A stretch of 64,000 bases of DNA from Amylostereum areolatum (Eukaryota; Basidiomycota; Agaricomycetes; Russulales; Stereaceae): positions 682,001 to 746,000 of the forward strand of contig SAXG01000002.1 in NCBI GenBank assembly GCA_012932865.1, in the 5' to 3' direction. A program made the translations under genes and the position numbers. The notes beneath the pieces were generated by a model that saw only the letters and a program-made list of their open reading frames with translations, did no database searches and was not told the DNA's origin. Within the stretch, counting starts at the first letter, position 1; each line of letters begins with the position of its first letter. This document shows, piece by piece, positions 47,231 through 62,554 of this stretch.

Positions 47231-48837
47231 ATGGGCAACGCCGCTTCGTCCGCTCAGAATTCCCCGCTTCCTCAACGGCAACAGCCCATTCCGTCTCGCA
47301 CTCATTCGCCCGCGAACCCTTCTCGCACCCACTCCGTCCATCGCTCCCTTCGCACCAAGAAACGCTCCCTAGAGCTGCCCGACCTGGCGTCCCTCTCCCT
47401 CACCCCCGCTTCCTCCCATCTGCCCTCCCCAGATCCCTATTACCGTCGCGCCAAGCCCTCGTCCCCCATCCCCATCCCCCACAACGCGAATGGCGCCATC
47501 AACACCGGCGGCGGCCGTCAGCTCCCTTCGACCACCGACCTCCCCGTTCAGCCCAGCACCCACATTCCCATCCATCCCCCTTCCCGTCGTCACTCCGCCG
47601 CCGTCTCTCGCCATCCATCCAACTACGCGCCACCCCCGCCCCCGATCGTGAACGAGGAACCGTTCGTGCAGGAAACCGTCAGGAGCACCCTCCCTATCGG
47701 CCTCTCCCTCGATCCTTCCACAAAACAGCAGACGGTCGATGTCAGAATAACCTGGAACGGAGGCGGAAAATCCGTCCTCCTCGCACGCGCAGGCGACGCC
47801 AACTGGAAAGGTCGCAGGGTTATGGAAAAAGAGTCAGTCTTCTCTCTCATTTCTCTGGCTTTACCCCTGCAAACGACCGCAAACTGGGGTACCCTATAAA
47901 CCCTCGTTCCAAATCGCACACATCTCTTATTCCTTGGCAAGAAACCCTAATTCACCCGTCGTGCTAACGGACGCCCGCCTGTAGATCCGCAGACACTTTT
48001 AGTACTCACGTCTCCCTTCTCCCGGGCACGCACCACATCAAGTTCATCGTGGATGATGTATGGCGTGTCGCCGACGATCTTCCCACCGCCGTCGATGACG
48101 ACGGCTCGCTCGCCAATTACGTCGACGTCGCCCCCTCTTCCCACATGACCACCCAGCTTGGCCCATCCCTCTCCCAGGTGCACCACCAAGTCAGCTTCTG
48201 GTCTGCCTCCTCCGACGCTGGCGGTACCAACTCCTCTGGACCGTGGACCTCCACTATCCCTTCCGAGCTCATCGCTGCCGCCCGCGAAGAGGAGGCCTAC
48301 CTCACCGAAGGCGCAACCGGCAGCGCGCCGCACATCCCCCCAGCCCCGATCCTCCCTCGCCATCTCGACAGACTCATCCTCAACGCGCGCCCCATCGCAC
48401 AACGTACTGAGCGTGAAGGTCGCGAGCGCGAACGGGACGGTCGACGCAGCGGACGCGACAGAGACAAGGATAGGGGCGATCGCGACAGTCGAGACAGGGA
48501 ACGGGATGGCGAGAAACGGTCGAGAACGAGGCAGGCGCTCGGGATGACCGAGCAAGATGTGCTTCCGGAAGAAGACGGCCACAAGGGCGTGACCCGCATC
48601 GTAGGCGTCAGCGGCCCCGTCCCCGCGCTCGCCGACGACGGGAGTGTGCTCCCGGTCCCGAGCCATGTCGTCCTTCATCACCTCAGCACCAGCGCGATCC
48701 GCAATGGAGTGCTCGCCGTGGGCAATACCACGCGCTATCGGAAAAAGGTGCGCTCGACTTCGCCTTTTTTGCGTGGGGTGTATGCGCTGACTTGGACTTC
48801 GCAGTTCATCACGACGGTGTACTATAAGCCGACATAG
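47231..48837 (+). CDS. SNF1/AMPK beta subunit (Gal83/Sip2 type)
   Basis: Three exons: 47231-47832, 47985-48747, 48805-48837, giving 465 aa. Begins MGNAASSAQN, a classical N-myristoylation signal. A ~145-residue Pro/Ser/His-rich region is followed by the CBM48 glycogen-binding domain: VDVRITWNGGGKSVLLARAG, NWKGRRVM, LLPGTHHIKFIVDDVWRVAD. After a linker comes the ASC (AMPKBI) domain: PPAPILPRHLDRLILNAR, then PSHVVLHHLSTSAIRNGVLA, NTTRYRKKFITTVYYKP at the end. The beta subunit joins the catalytic and gamma subunits and sets localisation of the kinase that derepresses genes when glucose is low. The ASC domain is split by a ~140-residue insert with a run of Arg/Asp-Arg/Glu repeats (EREGRERERDGRRSGRDRD). 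Confidence 0.94.
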
Positions 48838-50491
48838 GAGTATGAAAGCAGAAGAAATCGCATCGCACCTGTACCATACACTCTTGTGGCCCACCGCCTC
48901 TCATCGCCAACGAGACAAGACAGACCTCCCCATAGATGCCCTTTTCTTTCTCGGACTCGCTGTATTGCTTTTCCCTCATGCATCTCCTCGTCATTATATT
49001 CCTCCATTCTCCCCCTCTTACACGCTATCCATAGACCGGGAGCGAGCATGGATGCTCCCAACGTGTATCCCCTTCCACCTCTACCCCATCCTTGCTCGAT
49101 CTTATCTGCGTCCGCCTATATCCCCTACCACGCCCTTCCGCGTTCGTCGTCCATCTGTCTGCTTCTTTGGAAGTTGTGTTTGTTTGATCTCCGTCGATTT
49201 GTTTGTAGATATGATACATGGAACGTGCGCGACGGCGACCGCGCGGTATGTCGACCTAGGGATACGGAGGTGGATGTCTGTACTATACACACGAGCGCTC
49301 ACCTGATGTGGGCGAAATCAACCTTGATTAGCTCTGTGGTCCGAGGCCAATGGTGGTTTGACGATTCATATCAAGGTGGGCTTTCTCTTTCGTGCACCGT
49401 ATTCATCCAACATTTGACAGGTACGCCGTGTTCTCGGTCGAACCGCGGCTAAGTATCTCACCACGTTGCTGATGTTCTGTTCCAACTTCCCTAGGAGTAC
49501 ATCGGAAAAACACCTGTCAAGCTGCTTGTTGCGGTCACCGGAGTCAGCGCTCGCAGAACTGCCAACATCGCGCGCATACTCCATGTCACCAGTATGTCAC
49601 CCGAGCTCCTCAGCGCAAATTGGAGCTTTTCCTCCGCCGCCGCTCACCGGACATGCTGAGTACGCCACTCCTTAAATCACTGGAATCGGCGGTGCATGGG
49701 TCGATCCATGAAACACTTAACAGTAAGCTCGGGTCCGCAATTAATGGACATTTGGAGCCCTTTCTTGTCCGGAGACCTTGCATGGAATGCAGCTATATGG
49801 GCGGCACCGGAAGACGGCGCTTTCAAAAGAACGTCCCGTGAGGTCATGAACGAGTAACCAGTGGTTTGGCAGAGGCTGTATCAGTGTATGGTCCGATGTG
49901 GTCGCAACGCGGGTCAAGTCGACTCATTCAACTGTACTTCTGAAGAACTTCGAGGGTTCCCTGTGAGGCGAGCACATCTCTCGCATCGTGACCCACGAAC
50001 AAACTTTCCTGGGCCAACGGTAGGTTCGGAGCAAGCCCTTGCTCCGGGCCGCGTAGGCCAACGGGGTTTCTGGTATGCGATGGCGGCCTTGCACTTCCCT
50101 GAATAGTAGACATCAAACTTTCGAACAGGACCCTGACTCGACTCTATTCATTCTCGCAGAATTGCCGCCCCATCGCCACACCTTTGAGCGCTCCCCCACC
50201 AGCGAAGCAACCAGTGACCGCAACACGTCCTTGGCTGTTGACTGCGTCCGGTAGTTCCGCTATCGATTCCACCTGCATACTTGTTGACGTACTCGGTTAG
50301 GACGTGCGTCTATGCAGGCTGTGAATCGGCCTGTCAAGCGGAACATAGACCTGGCCAAGTCGGTGGTAAGCCCTTTGTGCTGGAGCTGCCTGCGCACCGA
50401 GCTCTATATAAGGCGTGTGCGGTGTGGACGGGTTCTCCTCGTCTTTGGATTCCCCTTCGTATTTGATCCTACTCTCGCATATACTCACATC
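48838..50491. promoter_or_regulatory. intergenic region, AMPK beta 3' side and tyrosinase 2 promoter
   Basis: 1.65 kb. Short frames only, none with a family motif. TATATAA at 50405. Confidence 0.4.
50405..50411 (+). promoter_or_regulatory. TATA box of tyrosinase 2
   Basis: TATATAA, 87 bp before the ATG at 50492. Confidence 0.65.
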
Positions 50492-52713
50492 ATGTCGCGC
50501 TTCGTCGTCAAAGGTGCCAGCGGTGGCCAAACCCAGGGCGCCGACGCACCTAACCGTCTCGAGATCAACGACCTTGTCAAGATCGAGGACCAGTTCTCGC
50601 TATACATCCAAGCCTTGAGTAAGCCCCCTCTTCTCCTGCCTGTGACCCTCCATCATTAACCGTTCTTTCCAGCTCAAATGTTCAAGGACGACCAGAAGGA
50701 CTTGATTTCCTTCTTCCAGATCGGAGGTATCCACGGCTTGCCTTACGTTCAGTGGGACGGCTCTGGCGGCAAGGAGCCCATCGAGGATGCCTGGGGCGGG
50801 TACTGCACCCACGGCTCGATGTTGTTCCCCACCTGGCACAGGCCCTACGTCGCGCTCTTCGAGGTTGGTACTCATACTCTCTTCTTTCAAGGACGTGTCG
50901 CTAACTCTGACATACAGCAAGTGCTCCAGCAACACGCTATCAGCATCGCCAACACCTACACCGTCGATAAGGCTCGCTGGACCAAGGCCGCCGCCAATCT
51001 TCGTGCCCCTTACTGGGACTGGGCGGCCAACTCGGTGCCCCCTGCGGAGGTCATCTCGCTCAAGAACGTCGACATCATCGGGTCGAACGGCCATAAGACC
51101 TCCGTGGCCAACCCGCTGTTCCAGTACACGTTCCACCCAGTCGACCCCAGCTTCCCTGCGCCATACAGTAAGTGGCACACCTACCCTCCGTCATCCGACG
51201 AGCTCCGGGGCCAACGCGACGACCAACGTCGCCAGCTTGAAGAGGTTAGTTATTTCTTGGTCTGGCTTGGGGTGGTTGTTGACATGGCGCTTTAGCGATC
51301 TGAGTGCAGCGCAGGAGGATATCACGACAAGCATTTATAACCTCCTTACGCGGGTGCACACCTGGCCTGCGTTCAGCAACCACACTCCCGGCGACGGCGG
51401 CAGCACGAGCAACAGTCTCGAGGCCATTCACGATGGAATTCACGAGTGCGTTCAACCGGTTATCCTCTTGAGGTTACCAAGCTAACTGACAGCACAGTGA
51501 TGTCGGTGCTGGTGGTCAAATGGGTGACCCTTCCGTGGCGGGTAAGTAATCATTCTAAGATGTGACAGTGTCGTACACGGTATGCTTACGTACATCTGGA
51601 TTCAGGCTTCGACCCCATCTTCTTCCTCCACCATGCGAACGTCGACAGGATGCTCTCGCTCTGGAGCGCGCTCAACCCGAATGTTTGGGTATCTAGCGGC
51701 CCTGCTGAAGGCGGCACCTGGACCATCCCTCCTGATGCTACCGTCGACGCCAACACCAGTGAGTTACATTGCACCGCCAACAAAACGACCATCCACTAAT
51801 CTCGTTCCATAGATTTGACGCCTTTCTGGGACTCGCAAACCAAATACTGGGTCTCTACGCAAGCGACTGCGACCAGCACGTTCGGATACACCTACCCAGA
51901 GTTCAATGGCCTCGACATGAGCAACAAAGACGCCGTCCAGGCTGCCATCGCCCAAGCCGTCAACAAATTGTACGGCGGTCCCGTCTTCGGCGTCCTCTCC
52001 AGCGGTCTCTCCAGTGGAACCACGTCCGGTCTCACCGGTGGCAGCGTGGAGGCCTCTCTCCGAGAAGGCTGCCCAGCCTCCCGCAGGACACGAGCAGCAG
52101 GAGCGCTCCATCTCGCGCTCCATCGCGCCCTCCACCGCGTCGCAACCCTCCGGCGCACAACGCAGACGGAAGCTACTACGACTGGACCGCGCGCATCCAG
52201 GTCAAGAAATATGCTCTCGGCGGCAGCTTCTCGGTGCTCATCTTCCTCGGTGAGGTCCCGGAGGACCCCGCGCAGTGGCGCTCGAGCCCGTCCTTCGTCG
52301 GCGCGCACCACGCGTTCGTAAACACCTCCGCGGAGCGCTGCGCTAACTGTCGCACGCAAGCGGACGTCGTCGTCGAGGGCTTCGTGCACTTGAACAACGC
52401 GATCGCGCGTCGCGCGCCCGAGCTCGGCTCCTTCGACCCGAGCGTTGTCCACCCGTACTTGTCTCGCGAGCTGTCTTGGCGCGTTCAGAGGGCGAGTGAT
52501 TTTCATGGTTCTCGGGGGGCACTTCGCTGACGAGGATATGTCTAGGTTGATCGGACCGCGGTGGACTTGCATGATGTGCCTTCGTTGGAAGTGGCGGTGT
52601 CGGCTACGCCCCTCACCCTCGAGCCTGGCGCTGTCTTCCCGACGCCTGGGGATGCACGTTACCACCATGGTATCACGTCTGGGCGTCAGGGCGGTTCGAG
52701 TGGATCTGCTTGA
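50492..52713 (+). CDS. tyrosinase 2 (type-3 copper polyphenol oxidase)
   Basis: Paralogue of tyrosinase 1, intact from the ATG at 50492 ([12 protein letters not shown]) to the TGA at 52711-52713. Cu[30 protein letters not shown]. Cu[13 protein letters not shown] and [29 protein letters not shown] marks the end of the catalytic domain. The linker is Ser/Arg/Pro-rich and can be cleaved; the C-terminal domain has [30 protein letters not shown] and [18 protein letters not shown]. To pass from GLTGGS to the linker the frame needs a 41-nt intron (GTGGAG...CCCGCAG, about 52050-52090); this is inferred. Another intron precedes VDRTAVDL. No signal peptide, so an intracellular latent enzyme activated by proteolysis is expected. 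Confidence 0.93.
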
Positions 52714-53192
52714 AGAACAGTACGTGTGGAGGTGATGCGCGTGTAAAGATATAAGTATGCCAATATGTGTACGACTATGCAATGTTTGACTGGCTGATAG
52801 CCAATGTCGTGTCGGGAACTGTGAACGCGTTAGGACCGGTTCTGTTCCCTCTTGATGAAGCTTGTAGACGAGAAAAAGTGATGGGAAGTACCCAGAATCT
52901 AGCGATCAGCATGTTATGCAGGTTGCGATCCGAGATCGCTTTCCGTGCTGTTTGTCGCTGTTTGGCTAGAGCTTCTATCGTTACATAATAATGCAACCAC
53001 GTCCGCGTTCGGGACAGTTCGGGACTCAGTGGCATGTTGATGTGATGTAGTGGTTCTTGCTTGAATTCTCCTCTGATACCGCGTTTACCGCCCTGTCGAA
53101 GCAACAAAACGGCCACAATCAGGGACAGTATAAATTTACTCAAAGGTCGCGTGTTATCTTGGGCTCGCCACTGGACCCAAACCGTGGTACCC
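52714..53192. promoter_or_regulatory. spacer between tyrosinase 2 and nta1
   Basis: 479 bp, with TATAAAT at 53129. No other feature. Confidence 0.4.
53129..53135 (+). promoter_or_regulatory. TATA box of nta1
   Basis: TATAAAT, 64 bp before the ATG at 53193. Confidence 0.5.
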
Positions 53193-54408
53193 ATGTCATC
53201 CCCACTCTCAGACACGCCTACACGGTGTCACTCCAGGATCGCTGTGCTTCAGTTTGCTCCTAAGGTAAGTTTAGGTGCGTATACACTGTTGAGATAACAT
53301 AACGCTTTTATGAAAGATTGGCGAGGTCGAACACAACATCCAGAAAGCTAGGGAGCATTGTCTGAAGTGCGCATCCATCAGCCTGAATGCCCATACGATC
53401 TACCGCTCTAACTAACGATCATATAGTATCCTGCCTAATTCCATAGATCTATTATGTCTTCCTGAGATGATTTTTACCGGTGAGTTTTCGTGTTTCGGCA
53501 TATATCTTGTTCTCACCGGCAGACACGCTTCAGGCTACGCCTTTTCCGGCTCTTCCGAGATCGCGCCTTTCCTCGAGCAGCCTCGCTTGGGTCAAACCTC
53601 GTTGTTTTGCGCTGAAATCGCGAGAAAGCTTTGCTGTTATGTCACAGCCGGCTATCCAGAACGCTTGGAACCTCATGAAGTAGTGAAGGGAAAGGACGAG
53701 ACTGGAGCGGAGGTTGAATGCATCGGCGCGAACACTGCCGTTGTCTACGGACCCGGTGGAGAATGGGTTGGAGAGACCCGTAAAACCAATCTCTTTCGCA
53801 CCGATCTTACGTGGGCCAAGCCTGGTAACTGCGTCTCAGTGCAACTCGTTCATAGCCATCTGACAGTAACACTTCAGGATCTGGATTTACGACATTTCAT
53901 TTTCCACCGCCCCTGGGCCGAGTCACCGTCGGCATCTGCAACGATCTCAATCCAGCAGCTGCCTCCAGCTCGTTCGACGGAGGTTCTTATGAAATCGCAG
54001 ACTACTGCCTGAAGACGAACACGGATATCCTCGTTCTCCTGAACGCATGGCTGGACAGCGAAGGGGACGAGGGATCGGACGAGGATTGGCCCACATTGAA
54101 TTATTGGGCCACGCGACTGCGACCTTTATGGATGACGTCTGAATCTGACGCCAATAGTTCTGGTACAAAGACTTTCGCTTCCCCACCTTTGCCCCACCAG
54201 ACCATTGCCGTTGTGTGTAACCGAAATGGTCAAGAGAAGGGTGCGTTCGTGGCCATGGGTCTAAAGGTGCTGACCACGATCTGGCATAGACATGAAGTTC
54301 GCGGGAAGTTCTGCAATATTTCGTTTCGACCGCGAGGCTGGGCGCCCTCTGCTTTTAGACGCCATGACCAGGGAAGATGAAGGTGTCAAAATATGGACTA
54401 TCAAGTAA
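53193..54408 (+). CDS. nta1: protein N-terminal amidase (nitrilase fold)
   Basis: First exon from the ATG at 53193 gives MSSPLSDTPTRCHSRIAVLQ and FAPK; the next gives IGEVEHNIQKA. The catalytic Glu lies in LCLPEMIFTG, spliced to GYAFSGSSEIAPFLE. Then TSLFCAEIARKL, CYVTAGYPERLE, the catalytic Lys in VGETRKTNLF, and the catalytic Cys in TVGICNDLNP. The last part (ILVLLNAWLD, FAGSSAIFRFDREAGRP) and the TAA at 54406-54408 complete a nitrilase domain with the Glu-Lys-Cys triad. Nta1 deamidates N-terminal Asn and Gln so that the protein enters the Arg/N-degron pathway. The last intron starts at the GTGCGTTCG after QEK. All catalytic residues are present. Confidence 0.92.
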
Positions 54409-54531
54409 ATGTACTCCTTGAGCAAGTGTTCCAGAGTAGACATCTATGGCCAAATTTGACTGGGTAATGACGTGCCCCGTCTAAATATCATGATGGTATT
54501 GTAGTAGCTTGGCGTCCGAATCGCGAGAGGA

Positions 54532-58344
<3,813 letters not shown>

Positions 58345-58968
58345 CCAACCACCGGATATAACTCCGGACCTGGAGGATTCGGCCACTGGTAGATTGGGTG
58401 AATCGGCAGCCTCCATGGCGAGCAAACCCTAGATTTCTTTGGTTTTTGAAGGCTACGGCTAGCGAGCTCGAGTGAACGTGTGTAAGGAAGCGAGGATGTG
58501 GTTACAGAGGTCCGAGGAACAGGTGGCGGCGGCCTGTCGCGGCAGCCTAACGGACGCGTCACGGTTGAATCAATCAAAGCGTGGGAGTATCGCGGTCACG
58601 GGATGTCTCGAGCACTCAGCGCAGTGTCTGCAACTCAAAAGTTAACCGGAGGTTGAACGTTGAACATGTGGCGAAGATCCACCATACGCAAATCACGCTG
58701 AACATGCCAAATCCATTCTTGACCTGCCGGAGATCGTCCAGCCTCCTGTTGAACTTGTCTTCCTCCATGCATCGTGGTCGAAAGGCAAGATAAGATGGAG
58801 TGAAAGTAAGGTGAAAGTAGGTAGAGATGTCCTTATCGAAAGCAGCCATGTATCCAGCGCGAAGATATGTACGTAAGTAGGCCGGTAATAGAAACAAGTA
58901 GACGAGCAGTCAATAAATTACGCATATTGGGCGACATGCCCAGGCAAAATGATCCGTGTCTCCAACTA
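58345..58968. other. spacer between RecQ and the dsRBD gene
   Basis: 624 bp on the promoter side of recQ, with one ACGCGT at 58554-58559. A frame at 58311-58577 lacks an ATG. Nothing else is supported. Confidence 0.4.
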
Positions 58969-59361
58969 TCAATCTGAGCCTTTGAAGACTTGAAGAGCGT
59001 TTCCAGCGGCCGCCTCGCGCGCTTCGCGCTTGGTTGACCCAGTTCCCGTCGCGATCGTCACGCCGTCAACTGCGTAAATAAGCCAACGTCGCGAGCAGCC
59101 GCATAGAGAGAATACTTGCCGTTGCATTTACTCGTCCAAGTCGGGGAGGACATGGGGCCCGACATCGTATCAACCCAACTGTGACCAGCGGTCTTGCCGA
59201 TGTGCTGGAGGTCTAAGAAAGGGTCAGAGACAGAGGACGAGAAATCGACGAGACATGTCACAATTGTTGAGGGCAGTAGTTTCTGTGTTTTTGAAGTTAG
59301 CGACGTCAACATCAACAGCCGTACTGCGCCGCATACCAGAAGGGGGAGTTCCAGAAGACAT
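58969..59361 (-). CDS. 79-aa stand-alone double-stranded-RNA-binding-domain protein
   Basis: Four exons: 59337-59361, 59262-59282, 59120-59212 and 58969-59069, total 240 nt. The joined protein is one dsRBD: ALNNYLQHIGKTAGHSWVD is helix 1, GPMSSPTWTSKCNVDG gives strands 1-2, VTIATGTGSTKREAREAAAG is strand 3 and the KREAREAA helix that contacts RNA phosphates, and NALQVFKG ends it. The H-x-W region, the GxGxSK loop and the basic helix that define the fold are all present. There is no other domain, so it may act as a partner or regulator of an RNase III, helicase or other dsRNA enzyme; the function is unknown. The third intron (59070-59119) has a GC donor (GCAAGT). Start is set by MSSGTPPS. Confidence 0.82.
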
Positions 59362-60864
59362 GACGAGAACGACTTGACGGTGGGATAAACGACGACCAAC
59401 CTGAGACTCTTATACTCTTTCTTTGAACACGAGTAGTCAACGCGTTGCTTGTGTCCCAGTCGCCTCGGGCTCCTGCGCGATCGACCCTATGTGAGAGGGG
59501 GGAAACCATGGTACAAAATCACAGGATCATTTTGCTCCCAGTTCGCACGAGTCCAACGTCATGCATGTGGTGAGGTTGCTCACTTCCGATGTTGCGAAGG
59601 TGCCGTGTAGGATGCAGCGTGAAGGGAGACGTCGCTCGTCGATTCAAGGGTAGGTCCAGACGAAGCAATGACGGATACTCACCAAGAGCGCTTCAAAAGG
59701 AGGTATATATTTCGCTTGTAAGTCTGAAACCCCCGCATCTCGGGACGAGAGGCGTGTTTGAACACCTGCGTGAAGGACTTGCACAGTAGCTCGAGATGTC
59801 GGCCACCCTTAGTCCTAGGCAAGTATTCCAACTTCACTTGGCGCTAAGCTACCTCATGAGTGACGTATCGACATCCTCAGAGATCGCTTATGACTTACAG
59901 CACCTCTGAACGTAAGAATGACCCAAAGGAAAACCGGGTTCAGCCGCGAGTTTGCGTGATCTCGATGCGACCGCTCCGCCTGTAACGCACGAGGAGGAAC
60001 ATTCCTGTGAACCGACCAAATCTGGAGCGGCGAGCTACGACTTGCCTACGCCACAACGTCTGCGGAAAACACTGAGGCGCGGCCACCGAGGGAGTCCGAT
60101 TGACATGCTTTGCCCGATCGCTCACCAGAAGTCAGACATGAACGCTGCGTACCTGGCATTCCCGGCAGCTGGAACCTGGACTTCGTATTTTGGGAACAGC
60201 TTGTCTATCACTTCGAGCTGTTCAGCTGGTTGGCAAACGTTTCTACACAAAACAGTGTGGTTCATAGTACAATCCGCTCACATGTCTCACGGACGCCACG
60301 ATGCAGCAAGATCTAAACCACCGGTGGAGACAGGGCCATGGGCGCCTGGGATGCAAAGATGCAGCAGGTTGGCCTAGCAAGCCCAACTGGGGAGAGGGTG
60401 TTGGCCGGATGGCGACGGCGGGTGCCGAACATGAATTGACCCCGGATCGCGCGCTTTGCTGCAAGTTCAAACGTTCATCCGTAGATCCCTCGCCACGACT
60501 CAGCGGTGAGTCCGAGATGAAAGTCAGCATCCATAGTCGCCCAAGAGACGGTTACAAGCGAAGTCACAAAAGCCAGCTGATGGACAATGATGAATGAGAC
60601 GAGCTGGTCGACGCGAACGCAGTTGCAGCACATACGAGACGAGGTTAAACTGAATGTCTCGTGTCGTCATCCGCGGTGCTTATGGGTTCAGCCCGATCTC
60701 GCGTCCAGTGAAGGTGCAGATAGCTGTGGATATATCGGCAAAGCCCCAGGAGCCACTCAGTAGCATGCCCTCAGTGAAATTGCTGCAGGGTCGACGATCC
60801 ATGTACAATGATCATACATGTGTGATTTATAAAACTTCTACCTTCCGCAGATGAGTTGCCTTTC
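59362..60864. other. 1.5 kb without an assignable gene
   Basis: No family motif found. A + strand stretch around 60135-60300 (VFWEQLVYHFELFSWLANV) looks protein-like in one frame but cannot be joined to anything. Confidence 0.35.
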
Positions 60865-61888
60865 CTAGTCGTGAACAAGAGGTATGCCCGCCGCATGCAT
60901 CTTCACGGCAATCTCGAACAGGTAGTCCAAGCACTTCCCACACCATATCAGTTCCAGATGCATAATCGCAGATGGCATACCACAAACACACCTCAGTTTG
61001 GGTCTTTGCCTTCTCCCAGTCATTTCCTGGAAGAGGAGATCAGACTAGAAACTTTGGGATCCAACAGGATATACCGACCCCAGACATAAATGCCATGCCT
61101 CCGGACAAGAACAGCGGCTGCGTCTGGATATGTGACCATAGCTTCTGCCATGCTATCCTTCAAGTCCTCTTCGTCGGGGGTGTTTTCGATGATGGGGACT
61201 TCGAGCGTGTCAAGATACGAGAGTGCCTTGTTCATACCACCAAGGCGAACGCCTTTGATCATCTAAAAGTCGAAGTTCAAACTACACACAAACGACGTGA
61301 TGCGTTCCACGTGCCTCCTACGAAAAGTGCGTTAGCAAGATGTGAAGATATCCCTCGAATAAAGGACACACTTGGTGAGAGATTCGGAATATATTGCCAG
61401 GTGTCAACAGTGTGACCATGACTGCATTTTGCGAGTGAGTGTGAATGCAACTTCCAGCATCGCGCAGGTCAAAGGCATTCCAGAACAGCGGGGTGCATGC
61501 GGATTCCTTAAGGTTGAGAGATGGTCGGCGCAGAAAGACGCGGTCGTTATGGGGAGAAGGTTGCGGGAATGGCAGAACGAAGATATGAGTGGGCTCGATG
61601 CGCTCCTTTTGTACGCCCGATGGTGCAATGTAGACACGGTCGCTGAGCAATCGAATGAGGCTCGTCCCGAGAGCGAAGTGGAGGAGACGCACCCATCCCT
61701 AATACTGATACCCCCGCCGGTCCCAGTGACCCATCCCAAAGTATAAAACTGCTTGCATAGAGCAGGTATCAAGTTTGCAGGCTGTGAAGATTTTAGCGAT
61801 AAACACGTGTGCATCCTTGATGGGTCTTGCGTACATGATATGGGTGCGTGGACAACACAAACTCATCTGAAGTTGAGGTATCCGACAT
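60865..61888 (-). CDS. mde1: methylthioribulose-1-phosphate dehydratase (MtnB/Mde1)
   Basis: ATG at 61888 ([10 protein letters not shown]), stop TAG at 60865-60867. After the first intron: [59 protein letters not shown] with the zinc histidines, FRISHQEMIKGV (catalytic Glu region), [30 protein letters not shown] (third His), DWEKAKTQ and the C-terminal [19 protein letters not shown]. This is the class II aldolase-like MtnB: zinc-dependent dehydration in the methionine salvage pathway, turning the methylthioribulose phosphate into a diketone phosphate. Intron borders lie at AG/GT sites throughout. All metal-binding residues are intact, so it should be active in the cytosol. Confidence 0.93.
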
Positions 61889-62554
61889 GGTGCTCGTGAG
61901 TTGTCGGCAAAGTCGCAAAGCAAAAATACGGAGTAGAGAGAATCTGCGACGACGGTGTCGAGTCGGCCTCAGAGCAATTCGGGCAAAGAGAATCTACGTG
62001 GGAAGACATGGACAAGATCAAGATTGCGAAACGTCAGTGCAAGATTACGAGCTCAGCATCATGTGACGTTGCGTTGTTGACTTTTTGCAGCTGCGTGCCC
62101 TGGGGCCTGTTGAGATTGTTGAGAAGTTTGAGTACACTTGCTCACGACGTTGCCCTGACCGTAGCGGTCGCAATGCAGACGAAAAAAGCGGCCATCTCAT
62201 TCGCTCGCCCGTGTAAACATACCTGATCTCCAAGCTTGAACAGAAGGCCTCGCCTTGTGACCGTTGAACGAACCAGCCATCACTTAACCCCCACGGCTGC
62301 ACTGCACACAGGCGCCAGGAAAGCCTTTTTGAAGTTTCAGGAACAGTATCTGTGCACTGCGCGATGAAAATCTGACGATTTACACCAGCCTCCTTGGCGA
62401 GAAACAGATACTCTCTCTTTTCGTTTACTGGGGTGGAGGTTGTGTAGAACTAAACATCTATAGATACAATCAAGATACAGCAATCAGATCAAAATGCGTA
62501 GAGTACATGAAACCATAGGCGACGTCTACGAAGAGTCGTTAAGCGCCGACTCAA
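61889..62554. other. spacer with weak coding signs on both strands
   Basis: 666 bp. On the minus strand near 62400 a frame KEREYLFLAKEAGVNRQIFI leads into good donor sites (GTATGTTT at about 62222). On the + strand near 61990 a frame STWEDMDKIKIAKRQ is bounded by GTGCAAG. No gene could be assembled from either. Confidence 0.3.

Noticed and set aside
47947..48894. 315-codon frame opposite the AMPK beta gene
   Set aside because: Mirror of the C-ending codon bias in the real gene; no family features.
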